A stretch of 64,000 nt of DNA from Aptenodytes patagonicus (lineage: Eukaryota > Chordata > Aves > Sphenisciformes > Spheniscidae). Positions 26,127-38,242 of this stretch are shown piece after piece; the stretch's first letter is position 1, and each line of letters begins with the position of its first letter. The notes under the pieces were generated by a model that ran no database searches, was not told the DNA's origin, and saw nothing but the letters and a program-made list of their open reading frames with translations. The position numbers and the translations under genes are program-made. The stretch is taken from positions 248,001-312,000 of the forward strand of contig NC_134982.1 of assembly GCF_965638725.1 (NCBI RefSeq). Direction: 5' to 3'.

Positions 26127-26905
26127 ACACCTGCTGCGGCCGCGCGGCCCGGCCGTGGCTGCTCCGGCCGGCGGCCTCAGGCGGGCATGGCTAAGGTCCG
26201 CGCTGCCTCGGCCGCCTGCGGAGCGGCCTGGCTAAGAGATGGTGGAACATAATGGCAGGGAGGCTCTGCCGGGACTGAGGAGAAGGTGGGGGTGGGGGTG
26301 CCTCGGCTTGCACAGATGGGGGAGACGCTCCCGTGTGATTCCGTGTGAAACGGCTCCCTGGAGTGTGCCGGGGGCGGGGAGGGCTGCCGCTGCCTCCAAG
26401 CGCTCCGCGGGCAGGCGCCGGGGCTGGGGCCGGGCAGGTCGCGGCCTCCCGCAGACCGGGGGGGTTCCCCGCTCTGCCGCCGGCGCCGCCGAGCCCAGGC
26501 GGCCAGGGAATCCCGCCCGAAAGGGAACGAGTGGTGCCGGCGGGCGCTCGGGCAGGGCAGCGCCAGCGGGCCGGTTCCGATCCCTCCCCGGGTCTCCACC
26601 GCGGCCCTGCCGGCAGGGACGGGGCAGGCCCGCTACGACGCCGCCGGCGGCCCCGGCCCCGCCGTGCCCGCGGGAGCCCCTGCCCGGAGCCGCGGGGTCC
26701 TGCGCCTCGGGGCCCGCCGGGCCGGGCTGGCAGCGCCGCTGCGCTCTCCGCGGCCGTGAGGGTCTCTCTTTCCCTGAGCGCGTCACGCCTCGCAGTGCAT
26801 CGGGGGACAGAGCCCCAGAGCAGTGAGGGCAGACCTGCTGCCCGGTGGCGGGGCGGGCGGGCGGGCGTCCCGCCCGTCCCCGCTGGGCCGCGCGTGGCTC
26901 CATTG

Positions 26906-29900
26906 CCAGTGTCTCGGTTCTAAATCGACGAAGGACAGGAGAAATGACACATTGTTAAATCAGATGTTTCGTTTGCTTCACGAGTGTGGCTCTGCAGCAC
27001 GGCTCCTCTGGAAGTTGAGGGGTCAGGACGCTGTTCTTGCTGCTACTGCAGGTGTGACTGCGCGGCATAGCCGAGGGACACGGCAAGCCTTTGTGGCCTG
27101 GAAGGCAGCAGGACTGCGGGCTGGGCTGGCGGTCACCTTCCCTACCGCACGCTTCAGAGATGTGAGCCATCTTAACACATTGCAATGCTTAAAAAACATC
27201 ACAGCCTACAACTTTGTCCTGTATTGATGCTATCGTGCTGCACAAAAAAAGATTAACATGAAATTATTAGGTCCTTCCTGGAGATAGTTTGATGTTTTTG
27301 GCTATTAAGTCTTGCGACAAGCTGCATTTGGTAATAAGGCTTTTGTTTGCTGTGAAGCAACCTGATGTTAATGCCATCATTAAAAATTTTAATAGGAAAT
27401 TTCCTCCCTTTCTGTCCTGGGACGGTGTATTTTACAAGTGTGCAGCATGATTTCTAGAATTTGAAGTTTCACTTGTGAATTACTTTATTGGATCTTATTG
27501 ATGGCTTTAAATATGTAACACCCCTCTCAAGTTTATGCTATAAGCTTGATTTTTTACAGACTATATAGACAATAACAACGTATTCTGGTTGAAATAATGA
27601 TGTTTATTAAAACCTCTTACAAGCCAGTTGGTAAGGCAGCAAAGTCACAAAGGCCTACTGCATTACTATTGACACAGCTCATGGGAGGATGCCCCACCAG
27701 AAGCTGTGTTTACAGGTATTGATCAGACAGGCTCATACCCTGGCTGCTCGCACCCCAGCAGATGGAACTTCACCAGGAACAAATTCCGACTTGTTCCAAG
27801 TAACCAAAACAGCAAACTGCTCCATTGCCAACTGTGGCAATCAGTGAGTCTGACAAGTTTATAGAATTTGAACATAATAAATTGATTTGGTAATTTAGAT
27901 AAAAAAATAAATGAATTGTGTTCTGCACTAGTTTTAATTTTCAAGAAGGGTCATGAAATTCAGCTTGCACAAGCCTAGGGCTCATCCTGCGAGTGACTTG
28001 TAGAATTAGGCTGTAATATTTATAACACCCTATTTCTTCCCAATTAACTAGTAAACTGATTTGATAAAAAAAGTGAAAACTACAGTCTGTTTTCTTACAT
28101 TGCATTTCTGTGGTCAGCTTGCATAATAGTATAATGAAGATGGCAGCTGCTACTGCTACTTTTGTATTAATATCTGAAATGTTAATTGATTTCACAGTTT
28201 ATACATGACGTAAAGGTGCATGCTGTCTTTCAGATAGATTTACTTGTTTTCCTTCCAGCCAGGTGTCCTTGACATCTCCATGGCAGAAAAAGTCTGTCAC
28301 CCTAAGTATTTGACTTTCAAAAATAAAATGGAGAGAATTTTAAATACCGTTTACAAGTGGTGCCAGGCTGACAGCTCTTCTCCAATGGCTTTTTAGTTCA
28401 AACACACAAAATAACAGGCAATTGCAATGCAAGCGTCCCTACAGTGTCACTTCTGCTTTGTGAGGCTTCAGTAGGTTTTTTAGCATGTTGACCTTACACC
28501 TTAGAGCTGAGATTTAGTCCTTAAGTCACCTCAAGAGTGTTGTGACTCTGCAGGTAAAGCTGTTTTGGTTAGCTGCTGGGGAGGCAATGGGTGGTTTAGG
28601 TTACTCCAGCATTTCCAGAGGTGGGAACTGGAGTCCGTCGCCTTACCCTGTCTCAGCAGCTGGGGCTGTACGGGGACATAACTTAGGTAGTCAATTAGAA
28701 GAGTTTTGGTTCCCCACAGCTGCTGAATCTTCACCCTTGAAGTTTCCATCTGAAAGTACTTCCTTACCATGTTGCAGCCAGCTAGAAGCACCATACCATG
28801 GCCCTTCTCTGTGGGTGGGGAAGGAGAGGACCCTGAGGATGGCTCGGAAGAGGACGGTGGGCTGGAGGAGCCCATGCCATCAGCAGTGAGGCACTCTGGC
28901 TACAAGCAGTTGCTGGCAGCACACAGAGTTGACAACCCAGGTTAGCCTAGGACTTGCTCTTCTGCATCAGATGACGAGTGACCAAAATAGAGGTCCCATT
29001 CACTCCCCCACAGACACTATACTATATAATCCTTAGAACCAGTGGTGAAAGAAATTACCGTTTTTTAAGATTATTCTGTTTTCTCCATTGGCTTTGCAGT
29101 GGCCAGGAGCAAAGCCTCTGACACTGCTGTCCTTGTGGTAGAGAGTCTCAGTCAAGACAAATGAAACCACCACTGTATTCCTTCCACTTTGACTCCAGAA
29201 CAGCACTGAGATGGGATCACCTGGTCGCCTGCGCTGATGGAGCAGTAAACTTTGCTACCGGGTCGCATACCATGTATTTCATTCTTCAAGAACTGTGAAG
29301 AAGTTTTCTTTTTCCTGAAGAAATGCCTCCAGTACAGCCTGCTATTACTTCTCAGCAGTCAGCAAGGAGTGCTGCCAATTCAAAACATTTTTCCTTTGAT
29401 GCTGCAGTGAATGCTGAACTTGTGTGCAATAATAACTTCTTAATTATTTAACTTCTTAAGGATTTTAAGGCTCTTGCAATCCAGAACTCTAAAATGTGGT
29501 GTATTCATCCCACACTTTTTGTATAGGAATCAGTTTTAACTGTATCAAATATAAATAGTTACAAATGTAGCTTTTACACATTAAAAATGTGCTGGGGCCA
29601 AAGATGATTTTGCAGGTGGATTGACACAATAAAAAATAAGGTCAATTTACATTTAATTTTTTTATGTTAGAATAAATGATGCCCTTTTTGTCCTCTCCCA
29701 ATTTTGTTTGTTGTTTTTACTCAATAATAAAACATTTCCTTCCTGGCTAGTGAAACATCCTTAGCTTAAGCAAGAAGGATAAAATACAGATTCCATATTT
29801 CCAATCCTAAATTTATTTTTTAGACTAATAGCTTTACAACTTTTGGCAAAAACTTAATACTATCTGTTACTTCAGTTGCTTTTTTTAGGTTTTCACCTTA

Positions 29901-32900
29901 AAATTTCCTGTATCATATTAGCCACAAAAGCAGAGAATAAGCCTGCATTTCTTGTTTTAGAATACTTACATTTTTCTTTTTATCACTGTTTTGAATGCAA
30001 TGGTACTTTTCTTTAACCACTATACTTAAACATTCAGTATTAAAAAAAACAGCTTACAACTAAACTTCCCCTTTTCTGATGCTTCTATTACTATTCTCTA
30101 GATATTTTCTTGGGAAAAAAAATCAATTCCCTCTCCTGGTTATTAAAATAAGTCTCCTATTATATTTTGGACTAAAAGCTCTAGGATTGCTTTTAGAAAG
30201 ATGAGATTTATTAAAAGAAAGTGATCTCATATGAGATAAGATGAAGGACTTTGGTAGGGAGAAATCTATAACCAGACTCAAAATACGTCTTACCTACTAT
30301 TGAGGTCAAGTAAAAATTAAAATCTAGGATGATTTTGAATGGAAAAATGCCTCTCAGTCTAGTAAACAGACAAATATATGACAGACACACACAAATTTGC
30401 ATCCACATCTGTAGACTCTAAATTGCAGATTTCTTCTGTTAAGATAGCTTCTGGCCCAATAGCACGTTAAAACCTAAATTTGTCATGCGACATGTTTATC
30501 AAAGTGCTGTAGTGTTCTGGCACCTGGCCATCTGGTAGACTCCAGAGCTCTGATTTATAGCCAATACTCAACTCACAGGTGGACAGGGGAGTTAAAATTC
30601 ACCTAATTCTCACTCTAGATGCCTGGATCTAATCTGCAATTTGCCAAACTCCACACAACCACCAGCTAGCCTTTGGGGTTTGCACTGCTCAGAAGTGGCA
30701 CTGGTCTGCATCTGGGCTGAAGGGGCCGGTCTTGGCTGGCTCTTGTGCAGCAGGAGCGACAGCAGCGTCGGAAGAGACCTCCCCATTGCTCAGTGGTTAG
30801 GTTATTCCCAGGATTTTGGGGAGTCAGGTTTGCTCCTTCGCGATCTCCAAACCTTCATTTCCTACCTCTACAACGTACTCAGCTGGAAGGATACTCTGGT
30901 AGATGGTGCTTTGCTTCTGTGCTTGTAATCCTGTGTCGAATAGAGCAAGGAGCGAAAGAAACCAGACTCCGCCACCAGCAGAGTGAGCAAGGTGTGGGTC
31001 TGGGTCCCTCCTGCTGAGTGCTTGAGATCCGTGGTGAAACCACTGTTAATCTAGGCTGGACACCATGAGCGAGTGACCCCCTGTGCTGCAAGGAAAGGTT
31101 TGCTGCTCCATGGAGGATGGAGCCTGACCAGTCGTCCAAAAGTAAAGAAACTGAGTGATGACTTGGTTTTTAGCTTTCATTTTTTAAAACCAAAATAATT
31201 AAAGTGTGTGCCAATTCTACGGGACTTTTGAAGCATAGTTTGGTAATCTTTGTCCAGAATATTCTGCGGAAACAATGCAGTTTGCATTTTCCACTGGGAT
31301 TAGCTCAGAAAAAGAGCATGGAGTTGTTGTCAGTAATAGCAAAAATACAGTGATAGAAATGTGTGCAGATTGTGTACAGATGTATTCTAACTCCTAAGCC
31401 TTGAAGTGTAAGCTATAGTCTGATGAGAGAGGTCTTACTATTTAATAAGTATGGTTTACAAGTTGGTTTTAAATTTGGTTGGTAGTGAAATGACTTTTAC
31501 TCCACTCGTTAGAGGTTAATGAAGAACATACGTAAATGTATGAATAGCTGCTTAGTTTAGGAAGCAAGAGGACTTCTAATCTGAAAATTGTCCAACTCCA
31601 TGGTAATTTTGTGGCAATGCCTATGTTGCAACATAAAAATTAGAGCTATTTTTCCATTGGAGAAGATAAATCACTGGATCCATTGTTGGTCTCTTCTAGG
31701 GTCTGGTTACACTATGAAAACTACCAAGCATGACTGTTCAGGATTTTCTCCTAGTTATTGAAAAGCCATCAACTATTTTTAGGACCAGCAACCATTGGTC
31801 ACTACTGGCTCGGAGTGGGCAGTCACAGAGGCAAGCAGAAGAGAGATGCACGGAGTGGGGAGAGTCCCTCCTGCTGCTCCTGTCTGCAGGGGACATTTCC
31901 CTCCTTTGGTGATTACCTCTTTCAAGGGTCCCTGTTGCTGCCTTTACAGGTTGGGTGTACACTCAGCAGCTAGCAACCAGCTTTATGTCGCCATTGCTTC
32001 TCATACAGGCACTTACTGACCAAAATAATCAGCACCTAGCTCAGAACAATGAGAGTTTTGCACACAGTTAAATGTAAGTGTAGACCACAACAAACTACAG
32101 TTAAAACCTGCACGGGGCAAGTATAACCCATAGATAGATATATATATATTTATATATGCCCATGTATAGCATATACATACTTGAAAATTATGCTGAATTA
32201 GATTTATGATCAGAAAGTGAGAAATCTATTGAAACCCATTCTTAACTACAGATTTTTTCTTCAATGTTGAGCTGTCTTTTGTCTTGGCCTTCTCTCCCTT
32301 GGCTTTGAAGACTGTCTGTCTTTCAGAGAAACAAGAGGAAGAGGAGGAAAAGAAGAGCACACAAGAAGTAGATACAACCTAAGATAAATGGACGTAGTCT
32401 CAGGGCAGGGGAGAATGTAAGAATATAATGTTAGGGCAGTCTCTGTGGGGCAGACAGCGTTCAGATCGTAACTGCTGCATAATCTGTGCTTGCGCCTCCA
32501 GCAAACACTGCCCATAGCTATGGAACAACATCTCCACAACAGGCAATTTCCCCCAAATTTGAAGAATGTATTGGACAAAGGCTAATGGCTACACAGAAGT
32601 TGATAACTCTTGTTATCCATCTGCAGAAGAGAATCTCTAACTACAAAGTGAACATTTGCAATGCCCAAATAGCACGAAGAGTGAGAAATCCTAATAACTC
32701 TCAGGATGTTAAATGCTAGAAAAGCCAGAATATGGTAATGTCTTGAACAACAAGACACTCAGATTTTTAATCATCTGTAGAAGAGATGCTGAGTTCAGAT
32801 ATAATACAAAGACAGGCGGATTTGACAGGGCTTAATAATTCTTTTTTTCTGGCTGTTAACAAGCCAGAGCAAACTATTATCCAAAGAAATAATGGTTAGT

Positions 32901-33584
32901 TAGCAAGGATAGTGGGCTTAAAATGGTAAGGGAGTTACAGTCAATACCTCAGCTTTTCCACATATACTGAGAGGTATTAACATAATGCCATGCTGGAGAT
33001 GTCACAGCTCCTATGAAGAGTGTTGCTGAACAACTGCAGCCCCAGGCCTGGCAGCCGTGCAGGGCTTCCTACCCCCATGCAGAGGCAGTTAAACCTCCCA
33101 ATGCCATGGCTGCCTAAGACAGTGACAGCCCTCGTCCTCGAGGCCTCAGGAAAGGCAGGAGCTGTGGCATACAGGCTGGTTGGAAGGCACCATGCCAGCA
33201 GCAGCAGCTCTGTCCCCACCTCAGGGAGCCACAGCCCCGGGCCGCAGCTTTCCCACTGGGGTGGGCACCAGGGTCCCCGCCTCTGCCCCTGCACAGACAC
33301 AGAGCAGCCCTCCCTGTGTGTTTGCTGTAATGAAAGGGACTCTGCCACAGAAAGGCTCATGGCTACCCTTTATTTCTGCATCTCAAACGAACAGTCTTTC
33401 AGGCCCTAAATACCAGCTGGAAAGACAAGCAGAGGAGGCTGCAATGGTGTAACTTGTGCTGGCACTAATGACCGCTTCCGGGAGAGCCCCCTGCGATGGG
33501 GACAGCCTCCGCCATGGGGAACACCCAGAGCAGATGTGAGAAGGCCCCTAAGTTGCTCCACCAGCAATATCAAATAGCTGATTT
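26906..33584. other. Intergenic region upstream of ZNF532
   Basis: Base composition drops sharply from the CpG island to AT-rich sequence. I see no conserved coding exon. Open frames of about 115 codons on both strands at 28.53-28.89 kb overlap each other and lack recognisable content. A short AT-alternating stretch lies at 32131-32157. One possible old repeat is listed separately at 30785-30835. An AATAAA at about 29.63 kb on the plus strand could end a divergent non-coding transcript, but nothing else supports one. Confidence 0.6.
30785..30835 (+). repeat. Possible ancient tRNA-like/palindromic repeat fragment
   Basis: Contains GCTCAGTGGTTAGG, then CCCAGGATTTTGGGGAGTC and AGGTTTGCTCC. This resembles the first half of an old amniote repeat of the form GCCCAGTGGTTAGGGCACTC, CCTGGGATGTGGGAGACC, CAGGTTCAA. 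The A-box-like and B-box-like spacing is recognisable, but the match is imperfect and the second half is not visible. Confidence 0.3.
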
Positions 33585-36500
33585 TCATAGAATCATAGAA
33601 TCATAGAATTGTTTAGGTTGGAAGGACCTCTAAAGGCCATCTAGTCCAACCCCCCTGCTGTGGGCAGGGACATCTTCAACTAGAGCAGGTTGCTCAGAGC
33701 CCCGTCCAACCTGACCTGGAATGTTTCCAGGGATGGGGCATCCACCACCTCTCTGGGCAATCTGTGCCAGTGTTTCACCACCCTCAGCGTAAAACATTTC
33801 TTCCTTATCTCTAGTCTAAATCTACCCCCCTTTAGTTTAAAGCCATTCCCCCTTGTCCTGTCGCAACAGGCCCTGCTAAAAAGTTTGCCGCCATCTTTTT
33901 TAGAAGCCTCCTTTAAGTACTGATAGGCTGCAGTAAGGTCTCCCCAGAGCCTTCTCTTCTCTAGGCTGAACAAGCCCAACTCTCTCAGCCTTTCTTCATA
34001 GGAGAGGTGTTCCATCCCCCCGATCATTTTTGTGACCCTCCTCTGGACCCGCTCCAACAGGTCCGTGTCTTTCTTATGCTGAGGGCTCCGGAGCTGGACA
34101 CAGTACTCCAGGTGGGGTCCCACCAGAGCAGAGTAGAGGGGCAGAATCCCCTCCCTCGACCTGCTGGCCACGCTTCTTTTGATGCAGCCCAGGATAAGAT
34201 TGGCCTTCTGGGCTGCGAGCGCACATTGCTGGCTCACGTCCATCTTTTCATCCACCAGTACCCCCAAGTCCTTCTCGGCAGGGCTGCTCTCAATCCCTTC
34301 ATCCCCCAGCCTGTATTGATACTGGGGGTTGCCCCAACCCAGGTGCAGGACCTTGCACTTGGCCTTGTTCAACCTCATGAGGTTCACACAGGCCCACTTC
34401 TCCAGTTTGTTCAGGTCCCTCTGGGTGGCATCCCGTCCCTCTGGCGTGTCGACTGCACCACTCAGCTTGGTGTCATCTGCAAACTTGCTGAGGGTGCACT
34501 CGATCCCACTGTCTATGTCACTGATGAAGATATTAAACAGTACCGGTCCCAATACGGACCCCTGCGGGACACCACTCGTCACCAATCTCCATCTGGACAT
34601 TGAGCCGTTGACCACTACCCTCTGGATGCGACCGTCTAACCAATTCCTCACCCACCGGACAGTCCACCCATCAAATCCATACCTCTCCAGTTTAGAGAGA
34701 AGGATGTTGTGGGGGACCGTGTCAAAGGCCTTACAGAGGTCCAGATAGATGACATCTGTAGCCCTTCCCGTGTCCACTGATGTAGTGACTCCGTCACAGA
34801 AGGCCACGAGGTTGGTCAGGCAGGACTTGCCCTCGGTGAAGCCATGCTGGCTGTCTCGAATCCCCTCCCTGTCCTCCATGTGCCTTAGCAGAGCTTCCAG
34901 GAGGATCTGTTCCATGATCTTCCCAGGCACAGAGGTGAGACTGACTGGCCTGTAGTTCCCTGGGTCTTCCTTTTTTTCCCTCTTTAAAAATGGGGGTTAT
35001 GTTTCCCCTTTGTCCAGTCAGTGGGAACTTCACCAGACTGCCACAACTTCTCAAATACGATGGACAGTGGCTTAGCAACTTCATCCGCCAGTTCCTTCAG
35101 GACCCACGGATGGATCTCATCGGGTCCCATGGACTTGTGCACCTTCAGGTGCCTTAGATGGTCTCAAACCTGATGTTCTCCCACAGTGGGCGGCTCTTCA
35201 TTCTCCCAGTCCCCGCCTTTGCCTTCTGCGGGTTGGGCGGTGAGGCTCGAGCACTTGCCAGTGAAGGCTGAGGCAAAAAAGTCATTGAGTACCTCTGCCT
35301 TCTCCATATCCCGGGTAACCAGGTCTCCTGTTTTGTTCCAGAGAGGGCCCACATTTTTCCTCATCTTCCTTTTATCCCCAACGTACCTATAGAATCTTTT
35401 CTTGTTGCCCTTGACGTCCCTGGCGAGATTTAATTCTATCAGGGCTTTAGTTTTCCTAACCTGATCCCTGGCTGCTCAGACAATGTCTCTGTATTCCTCC
35501 CAGGCTACCTGTCCTTGCTTCCACCCTCTGTAGGCTTCCTTTTTGTGTTGGAGTTTGTCCAGGAGCTCCTTGTTCATCCATGCAGGCCTCCTGGTGCTTT
35601 TGCCTGACTTCCTCTTTGTTGGGATGCATCGCTCCTGAGCTTGAAGGAGGTGATCCTTGAAAATTACCCAGCTTTCTTGGGCCCCTCTTCCCTCCAGGGC
35701 TTTTGTCCCATGGCACTCTACCAAGCAGATCCCTGAAGAGGCCAAGGTTTGCTCTTCTGAAGTCCAGGGTAGTGAGCTTGCTGTGTGCCCTCCTCGGTGC
35801 CCTAAAGATCTTGACCTCCACCATTTCGTGGTCACTGCAGCCCAGGCTGCCCTTGAGCTTCACATTCCCCACCAGCCCCTCCTTGTTGGTGAGAACAAGG
35901 TCCAGCAGAGCACCTCTCCTCGTTGGCTCCTCTACCACTTGGAGAAAGAAGTTATCATTGACACACTCCAGGAACCTCCCGGATTGCTTATGCCCTGCCG
36001 TATTGTCCCTCCAACAGATACCAGGGTGGTTGAAGTCCTGAAATCCTCATGAGGACCAGGGCTTGTGAGCGTGAGGCTGCTCCTATCTGTCTATAGAGGG
36101 CCTCATCTGCTTGGTCTTCCTTGTCAGGTGGCCTGTAGCAGACCCCCACCGTAATGTCACCTGTCCCTGCCTTCCCTTTAATTCTGACCCATAAGCTCTC
36201 GGTTGGCTCCTCATCCATCCCCAGGCAGAGCTCCATGCACTCCAGCTGGTCATTGACATAGAGGGTGACACCCCCTCCTCGTCTCCCCTGCCTGTCCCTC
36301 CTAAAGAGCCTCTATCCCTCCATCCCAACACTCCAGTCATAGGAGCCATCCCACCACATCTCCGTGATGCCAATAAGGTCGTAGCCCTGCAGGCGTGTGC
36401 ACGTCTCTAACGCCTCTTGTTTATTCCCCATGCTACGTGCGTTTGCACAAAGGCATTGAAGTTGGGCCCCCGATGAAGCTGTCTTACTGGCTGGAGTTCC

Positions 36501-36710
36501 TTTGTGCTGCTCTTCAGGCGCTCTCCTGCTGACCTGTGTTCCTTCTCCAGGCTCTGGGCATCTATTGCTGGCCCTGGCATCAAACTGATAGGAGTGGGAT
36601 GGATTGAGGTTCCCCTCCTCTAGCATCTCTAGTTTAAAGCCCTCTTCACCAGCTTGGCAAGCCTACGACTGAAGATATTCTTCCCCCAGCCTGCTCTTCC
36701 CCCAGCCAAG
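33585..36710 (-). mobile_element. CR1 LINE, nearly complete ORF2 (copy E1)
   Basis: The plus strand begins with three copies of the TCATAGAA tail and then GGTTGGAAGGACCTCTAAAG, the reverse complement of a CR1 3' end. Reading the minus strand upward gives the 3' UTR, the reverse transcriptase and its C-terminal region (33680-34930), the linker, the end of the endonuclease with its S-D-H motif (35456-35938) and the endonuclease N-terminus (A-N-A-R-S-M near 36.45 kb). Before that is a leader ending L-V-K-R-A-L-N near 36.63 kb. ORF1 is not recognised, so the copy is probably 5'-truncated or its 5' end has diverged. Frameshifts and stops break ORF2, including a T7 run at 34971-34977 where copy E4 has six, an in-frame TGA at 35164-35166, and a one-base insertion at 35005-35008. 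It is close to copy E4 but in the opposite orientation. Confidence 0.93.
33680..34930 (-). pseudogene. CR1 ORF2 reverse transcriptase, open fragment in E1
   Basis: A 416-codon open segment with the order of the non-LTR reverse transcriptase: [35 protein letters not shown] (the catalytic Asp pair), then the CR1 C-terminal region ending in the L-D-G-A-L-S-N-L-L block. It starts immediately after a frameshift, so the Met at 34930 is not a real start. About 22 of 416 residues differ from copy E4 by eye. The RT core motifs are intact but upstream lesions prevent a full ORF2 protein. Confidence 0.9.
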
Positions 36711-37109
36711 GAGTAGGCAGCTGCATGCATGGCACCACTGCGGTGTCCACAGGCTGCATGCGGGGAGAGCCGTGAGCTGGATGAGGCCCAACCTGGCTGT
36801 AGCCCTGTGTGCTGGAGGGACACCTCTGTCGCAGGGAACCTGTGGCAGTCAGCGGGAAGATCCTGGCTGCTCTTCCAGGGACCCAGCTCAGGGAACCTAT
36901 GTCTTCCCTGTGGTGAGGCAGGCTGGGATCAGGCCTCTCAGGGTGCGAATGGCCACAGCCGAGCAGGAGAGGTGGTCTCCAGAGCCTGTGCATGCCTTGA
37001 TCCAACCCTGGGTTCAGCCGTACCTGCCATTCCCAGCAGCAGCTTGGATCCCATCCCGTCAGGAGCATCCGCTGAATCAGGGCTGAGCCGCGGCGTGGCG
37101 GGAAGGGAT
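36711..37109. other. GC-rich spacer between two CR1 copies
   Basis: About 400 nt of GC-rich sequence between the recognisable 5' part of E1 (minus) and the start of E2 (plus). It may be the 5' UTR or a diverged ORF1 remnant of E1, since CR1 leaders are GC-rich, or unique sequence. I cannot assign it. Its frames on both strands stay open for over 100 codons without recognisable content. Confidence 0.4.
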
Positions 37110-37802
37110 GTCCTTTGCCTGTCAGAAAAGGACCTGGGGATGCTGGTTGACAGCTGGCTGAACATGAGCCGGCAGTGTGCCCAGGTGGCCAAGAAGGCCA
37201 ATGGCATCCTGGCCTGTATCAGAAATAGTGTGGCCAGCAGGAGTAGGGGAGTGATCGTGCCCCTGTACTCGGCACTGGTGAGGCCGCACCTCGAATACTG
37301 TGTTCAGTTTTGGGCCCCTCACTACAAGAAGGACGTCGAGGTGCTGGAGCGTGTCCAGAGAAGGGCAACGAGGCTGGTGAGGGGTCTGGAGAACAAGTCT
37401 GATGAGGAGCGGCTGAGGGACCTGGGGTTGTTTAGTCTGAAGAAGAGGAGGCTGAGGGGAGACCTCATCGCTCTCTACAACTACCTGAAAGGAGGTTGTA
37501 GCGAGGTGGGGGTCGGTCTCTTCTCCCAAGTAACTAGTGATAGGACGAGAGGAAATGGCCTCAAGTTGCGCCAGGGGAGGTTTAGATTGGACATGAGGAA
37601 AAACTTCTTTACTGAAAGAGTGGTTAAACATTGGAACAGGCTGCCCAGGGAAGTGGTTGAGTCCCCATCCCTGGAGGTATTTAAAAGACATGTAGATGAG
37701 GCGCTGAGGGACATGGTTTAGTGGGCATGGTGGTGTTGGGTCGACGGTTGGACTCGATGATCTTAGAGGTCTTTTCCAACCTTAATGATTCTGTGATTCA
37801 TG
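37110..37802 (+). mobile_element. CR1 LINE 3' fragment (copy E2)
   Basis: Starts inside the end of the RT region (E-K-D-L-G-M-L-V-D) and runs with an open frame through [24 protein letters not shown] and R-L-P-R-E-V-V-E to a TAG at 37719-37721. A short 3' UTR follows, with TTGGACTCGATGATCTTAGA, and the tail TGATTCTGTGATTCATGA. The frame holds about 200 undamaged codons. Its residues (N-Y-L-K-G-G, D-M-R-K-N-F-F) place it in a different CR1 subfamily from E1/E4. It is 5'-truncated. Confidence 0.92.
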
Positions 37803-38242
37803 ACCCGGTACGCAGGCCATATGCCTGCAACACTTGCTGGCTAGTCATCTTCAAGCTGCCAAGAGGTGGTACTGGTGTTCATGGCAGATGGTTGTACACT
37901 GCATCTCTGGGAAGACTTGTCACAGGTTTACATCTGTTGGCAAAAGGATACCTTTAAGCCCAAGCATTTCTAGACATGAAGTAGGAAAAATGAAGTAGGA
38001 AAACAACAATGATTGCCAAAACTTGGAAAGACATTTCTTCTGCACCCGAGTACCATTTTTAGAGAACCTAAGATCAAGATGAATGAAGGGGAGGCACAGC
38101 CTCTGCTGGGAGCAGCCCTTGCTCTGGCTTCTCTCACACTGCTCCGTGGCCCCTTGCCTAAGCCCATCATGAAGGATGTGACTTTGCTGGCATGCTGGCT
38201 TGCATTATCCATGCTTTGTGCACACCTCCAAGCTATTGTTAG
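37803..38242. other. Spacer between CR1 copies E2 and E3
   Basis: About 440 nt of unique-looking sequence between two CR1 fragments of opposite orientation. I see no gene or further repeat in it. Confidence 0.5.

Larger units (their letters stand above)
25560..26905. promoter_or_regulatory. CpG island, probable ZNF532 promoter
   Basis: An abrupt block of very high GC with dense CpG and no TATA-like box, in a window that is otherwise AT-rich. It is the only CpG island here and lies 14 kb upstream of the ZNF532 first coding exon on the correct side, so it is best read as the ZNF532 promoter and first-exon region. It contains several GGGCGG/CCGCCC-type Sp1-like sites, an NRF1-like palindrome and a pair of octamer-like motifs. 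Long open frames occur on both strands (up to 266 codons), but they come from the absence of AT-rich stop codons and show Ala/Gly/Pro/Arg composition only. A divergent plus-strand transcript is possible. Confidence 0.8.

Noticed and set aside
25452..26923. Many long overlapping open frames (up to 266 codons) on both strands
   Set aside because: They lie in the CpG island, where stop codons are rare. Composition is Ala/Gly/Pro/Arg throughout, all frames are open together, and none has a recognisable domain.
28531..28889. Two overlapping frames of about 115 codons on opposite strands
   Set aside because: No recognisable protein, no clear splice context, and Ser/Pro-rich content typical of chance frames in locally GC-richer DNA.
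34007..34603. 198-codon open frame on the plus strand, and a similar one at 46094-46690 on the minus strand
   Set aside because: Both are antisense shadows of the CR1 reverse transcriptase in E1 and E4. Their similarity to each other only reflects that of the two elements.
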